A stretch of DNA of 64,000 bases, taken from NCBI GenBank assembly GCA_013284265.1, contig JABTBR010000026.1, positions 1 through 64,000 of the forward strand, in the 5' to 3' direction. The stretch's first letter is position 1, and every line of letters starts with the position of its first letter. Origin of the DNA: Oxalobacteraceae bacterium. Its GTDB lineage: Bacteria; Pseudomonadota; Gammaproteobacteria; Burkholderiales; Burkholderiaceae_D. The translations under genes were made by a program, and so were the position numbers. Shown here piece after piece: positions 59,224 through 64,000 of this stretch. The notes below the pieces were generated by a model. The model made no database searches. It saw only the letters and a program-made list of their open reading frames with translations, and was not told where the DNA came from.

Positions 59224-60603
59224 ATGATGATCGAATCCCTCCGTTACATGCCGCAGCCGAAGGAAGCCAACAGCGAATTGGCGCAACAGTTCACCGACCT
59301 TGCGCCTCCCCTGAACGAACGCCAGGCCGCGATAGAAAGCGCGCGCTGCCTGTACTGCTACGACGCGCCCTGCACCCGCATCTGCCCGTCCGAAATCGAT
59401 GTGGCCAGCTTTATCCGCAATATCCACGACGGCAATGTCAACGGCGCCGCCGTCGGCATCCTCAAGCAAAACATCCTGGGCGGCAGCTGCGCGCGCGTTT
59501 GCCCCACCGAAATCCTGTGCGAAGACGCCTGCGTGCGCAACCACGACGCCGAAGGCCAGCCGGTCAAGATCGGCCTGCTGCAGCGCTATGCGGTCGATAA
59601 TCAAACCCTGGCCGGCCATCCCTTCCAGCGCGCGCCATCGACCGGCAAGCGCATCGCCGTCGTTGGCGCCGGTCCGGCCGGCCTGTCCTGCGCACACCGC
59701 CTGGCCATGCTGGGCAACGATGTCGTCATCTTCGAGGCCAAGGAGAAATCGGGCGGCCTGAATGAATACGGCATCGCCAAATACAAGCTCACCGATGATT
59801 TCGCGCAGAAGGAAGTCGACTTCCTGCTCGGCATAGGCGGCATCGAAGTGCGTCATGGCCAGACCCTGGGCGGCAACGTCGAACTGAAGGATCTGCACGC
59901 GCAGTACGATGCCGTGTTCCTCGGCCTGGGCCTGGGGGCCAGCCGCCGGCTCGGGCTGACGGGCGAGGATGCACCGGGCCTGCTGGCCGCCGTCGACTAC
60001 ATCGCCGCGCTGCGCCAGGCCGGCGATCTGTCCAAGCTGCCGCTGCCGGAACGGGCCATCGTCATCGGCGCGGGCAATACCGCCATCGACATGGCGGTGC
60101 AGATCCAGCGCCTCGGTGCACAGGAGGTCACGTTGGTGTACCGGCGCGGCTTCGATGCGATGAGCGCGACCGAACACGAACAGCATATCGCCAAGGAGAA
60201 CCAGGTACGCATGCGCACCTGGGCCCAGCCGCAGCAGGTGCTGCTCGATGACGCGGGCCGCGTGCGCGGCATGCGCTTCGAAAAAACCGCGTTGAACAAT
60301 GGCCGCCTGGCCGGCACCGGCGAAACTTTCGAGATCGCCGCCGACGCCATCTTCAAGGCCATCGGCCAGAGCCTGAACGAGGACAGCATCGGCGATCCGC
60401 TGGCGCGCACGCTCCAGCGCGAGGGCGACAAGATCCATGTCGACGCCTCGTTCCGTACCGTGCTGCCGGGGATATACGCCGGCGGCGACTGCGTGGCGCC
60501 GGGTCAGGATCTGACGGTGCAGGCGGTACAGCATGGCAAGCTGGCGGCCCACGCCATGCATCAGGATATTCAACGCAATAACGTGAGTGTGGAGGCTGCA
60601 TAA
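59224..60603 (+). CDS. preT: NAD-dependent dihydropyrimidine dehydrogenase, FAD/Fe-S subunit
   Basis: A 459-residue glutamate-synthase-small-subunit-like protein. The N-terminal Fe-S domain has RCLYCYDAPCTRICP and NILGGSCARVCPTEILCEDAC; an FAD-binding GAGPAGLSCAHRL and an NAD-binding VIGAGNTAIDMAVQ follow; the second FAD contact is YAGGDCVAPG. It passes electrons from NADH to PreA for uracil/thymine reduction. Two adjacent ATG codons (59224, 59227) are possible starts. Its stop overlaps the preA start by one base (TAATG). Confidence 0.95.
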   Translation: MMIESLRYMPQPKEANSELAQQFTDLAPPLNERQAAIESARCLYCYDAPCTRICPSEIDVASFIRNIHDGNVNGAAVGILKQNILGGSCARVCPTEILCEDACVRNHDAEGQPVKIGLLQRYAVDNQTLAGHPFQRAPSTGKRIAVVGAGPAGLSCAHRLAMLGNDVVIFEAKEKSGGLNEYGIAKYKLTDDFAQKEVDFLLGIGGIEVRHGQTLGGNVELKDLHAQYDAVFLGLGLGASRRLGLTGEDAPGLLAAVDYIAALRQAGDLSKLPLPERAIVIGAGNTAIDMAVQIQRLGAQEVTLVYRRGFDAMSATEHEQHIAKENQVRMRTWAQPQQVLLDDAGRVRGMRFEKTALNNGRLAGTGETFEIAADAIFKAIGQSLNEDSIGDPLARTLQREGDKIHVDASFRTVLPGIYAGGDCVAPGQDLTVQAVQHGKLAAHAMHQDIQRNNVSVEAA

Positions 60604-61955
60604 TGGCTGATCTGTCCATCAATTTCTGCGGCATCAAGGCGCCTAACCCGTTCTGGCTGGCCTCCGCGCCGCCGACCGACAAGGCCTATAACGTGGTGCG
60701 CGCATTCGAGGCCGGCTGGGGCGGGGTGGTGTGGAAAACCCTGGGTGAAGATCCGGCCGCCGTCAACGTCTCTTCGCGCTATTCCGCGCACTATGGCAAG
60801 AACCGCGAGGTGCTCGGCTTTAACAACATCGAGCTGATCACCGACCGCACGCTGGAAATCAATCTGCGCGAAATCACCCAGGTCAAGAAGGACTGGCCGG
60901 ACCGCGCGATGATCGTCTCGCTGATGCTGCCCTGCGAGGAGAAACTCTGGGCCGACATCCTGCCGCTGGTGGAGGCGACCGGCGCCGACGGCATCGAGCT
61001 CAATTTCGGCTGCCCGCACGGCATGCCGGAACGCGGCATGGGCGCGGCCGTGGGCCAGGTGCCCGAGTACGTGCAGATGGTCACCAGCTGGTGCAAGAAG
61101 CACAGCAAGCTGCCGGTGATCGTCAAGCTCACGCCCAACATCACCGATGTGCGCGCCCCGGCGCGCGCGGCCAAGGCGGGCGGCGCCGATGCGGTCTCGC
61201 TGATCAATACCATCAACTCGATCACCCATCTGGACCTGGACCGCATGGTGGCCTTTCCCATCGTCGGCAACGCCAGCACCCACGGCGGCTATTGCGGTTC
61301 GGCCGTCAAGCCGATCGCGCTGAACATGGTGGCCGAAATCGCGCGCGACCCGGCCACCCAGGGCTTGCCGATTTCCGGCATCGGCGGCATCGGCAACTGG
61401 CGCGACGCGGCCGAGTTCATCGCGCTGGGCGCGGGCTCGGTGCAGGTCTGTACCGCCGCCATGCTGCATGGCTTCCGCATCGTCGAAGAGATGAAGGACG
61501 GCCTGTCGCGCTGGATGGACGAGAAGGGCTACACCAGCATCGCCGACTTCGCCGGCAAGGCCGTGGCCAATACCACCGACTGGAAATACCTGGACATGAA
61601 CTACCAGGTGATCGCCCAGATCAACCAGGACGACTGCATCAAATGCGGCCGCTGCTACGTCGCCTGCGAGGACACCTCGCACCAGTCGATCGCGCAGCTG
61701 ATCGATGCCTCCGGCGTGCGCACCTACGAGGTGATCAAGGATGAATGCGTGGGCTGCAATCTGTGCGAAATCACCTGCCCGGTGCAGGGCTGCATCACGA
61801 TGGTGCCGCAGCCGAACGACAAGCCGTATATGAACTGGACCCAGGACCCGCGCAATCCGCACGCGACCTCGCCAGCGCCCGATGCGCAGGCCGCGCAGGC
61901 CGTTGCCAGCGGGCCCGCGGACGGGGCGCAACAGCTGCCGGCGCTGGTGCCTTAG
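60603..61955 (+). CDS. preA: NAD-dependent dihydropyrimidine dehydrogenase, catalytic subunit
   Basis: A 450-residue subunit: a dihydroorotate dehydrogenase-like FMN barrel (about 1-320) with NPFWLASAPPTDKAYNV, the active-site loop NFGCPHGMPERGMGAAVGQ and SISGIGGI-type phosphate loop GLPISGIGGIGNW, then two 4Fe-4S clusters (CIKCGRCYVAC and CVGCNLCEITCPVQGC). It reduces uracil and thymine to 5,6-dihydro products. A variable alanine-rich tail (about 425-450) follows. Forms an alpha2beta2-type complex with PreT. Confidence 0.96.
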   Translation: MADLSINFCGIKAPNPFWLASAPPTDKAYNVVRAFEAGWGGVVWKTLGEDPAAVNVSSRYSAHYGKNREVLGFNNIELITDRTLEINLREITQVKKDWPDRAMIVSLMLPCEEKLWADILPLVEATGADGIELNFGCPHGMPERGMGAAVGQVPEYVQMVTSWCKKHSKLPVIVKLTPNITDVRAPARAAKAGGADAVSLINTINSITHLDLDRMVAFPIVGNASTHGGYCGSAVKPIALNMVAEIARDPATQGLPISGIGGIGNWRDAAEFIALGAGSVQVCTAAMLHGFRIVEEMKDGLSRWMDEKGYTSIADFAGKAVANTTDWKYLDMNYQVIAQINQDDCIKCGRCYVACEDTSHQSIAQLIDASGVRTYEVIKDECVGCNLCEITCPVQGCITMVPQPNDKPYMNWTQDPRNPHATSPAPDAQAAQAVASGPADGAQQLPALVP

Positions 61956-61989
61956 GTGGTACCTGACTTGGTACGTTAATTGCACGTTT

Positions 61990-61998
61990 TGCTATAGA
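61990..61998 (+). promoter_or_regulatory. Candidate extended -10 promoter of the NCS1 permease gene
   Basis: TGCTATAGA at 61990-61998 is an extended -10 element, with no good -35 at standard spacing. Just upstream a GGTAC doublet (ggtacctgacttggtac, 61956-61975 region) might be a regulator site. It gives a leader of roughly 65 nt. Confidence 0.35.
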
Positions 61999-62069
61999 CT
62001 GAATCCGTGGTGGACAGGCGAATCCGCCGCGGTGTTCAGAAAACGTCATCTAACCATGGAGAGACCACT

Positions 62070-64000
<1,931 letters not shown>

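Overview
The window is high-GC DNA (roughly low-to-mid 60s percent by eye) from a Gram-negative betaproteobacterium. It most resembles Oxalobacteraceae (Massilia, Duganella, Janthinobacterium-like): it has TonB-dependent receptors including an Oar-like one, a PEP-CTERM protein, a chemoreceptor ending in W-x-x-F, an E. coli-type PreT/PreA pair and a strongly GC3-biased codon pattern. The genus is an inference from gene content; there is no rRNA gene to confirm it. No tRNA, rRNA, CRISPR array, transposase or prophage gene was seen.

Most of the 64 kb reads as a nucleic-acid and nucleobase catabolism island. Left part (0-12 kb): 5-hydroxyisourate hydrolase and PuuE allantoinase, guanine deaminase, an exported adenosine deaminase, an Oar-like TonB receptor, a lipoprotein 5'-nucleotidase and an exported phospholipase-D-fold protein resembling the PLD3/PLD4 5'-exonucleases. 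Middle left (12-26 kb): an orphan periplasmic binding protein, a TorF-type porin, a chemoreceptor, a DeoR-family regulator divergent from nudK, a complete BMP-type nucleoside ABC transporter and a second TonB receptor. Middle (26-34 kb): DUF969/DUF979 membrane proteins with pyroglutamyl peptidase, then an 1849-residue Ig-repeat surface protein. Middle right (34-46.5 kb): pseudouridine kinase/glycosidase with a LysR regulator, then a deo-type operon (xanthosine/purine nucleoside phosphorylase, DeoB, DeoC, a tandem aldehyde dehydrogenase, DeoA, cytidine deaminase and an unusual two-domain deaminase).

The stretch 46.6-52.7 kb is unrelated: VOC protein, LytS/LytTR pair, acetyltransferase, PEP-CTERM protein, TAXI-type binding protein and a degenerate region. 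From 52.7 kb to the right edge lies reductive pyrimidine degradation: RutR-like and MocR regulators, beta-alanine:pyruvate aminotransferase, alanine dehydrogenase, malonate-semialdehyde dehydrogenase, PreT/PreA, an NCS1 nucleobase permease and the start of dihydropyrimidinase.

Together the genes could take polymer or nucleotides outside the cytoplasm to nucleosides, import and cleave them, send (deoxy)ribose to central metabolism via DeoB/DeoC and the aldehyde dehydrogenase, and send bases to the urate/allantoin and beta-alanine/acetyl-CoA routes. Xanthine dehydrogenase, urate oxidase and beta-ureidopropionase are not in the window.

The intergenic gaps hold a family of orientation-specific palindromic elements (at least eight loci, about 105 to 210 bp, arms AAAACCCACGGC/GCCGTGGGTTTT). 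Two long composite copies lie in opposite orientation about 9.7 kb apart around the DeoR/nudK/nucleoside-transporter/TonB block. A different 110-bp hairpin sits between the transporter ATPase and its binding protein. Several candidate operators with tandem or inverted repeats lie just upstream of regulator genes.
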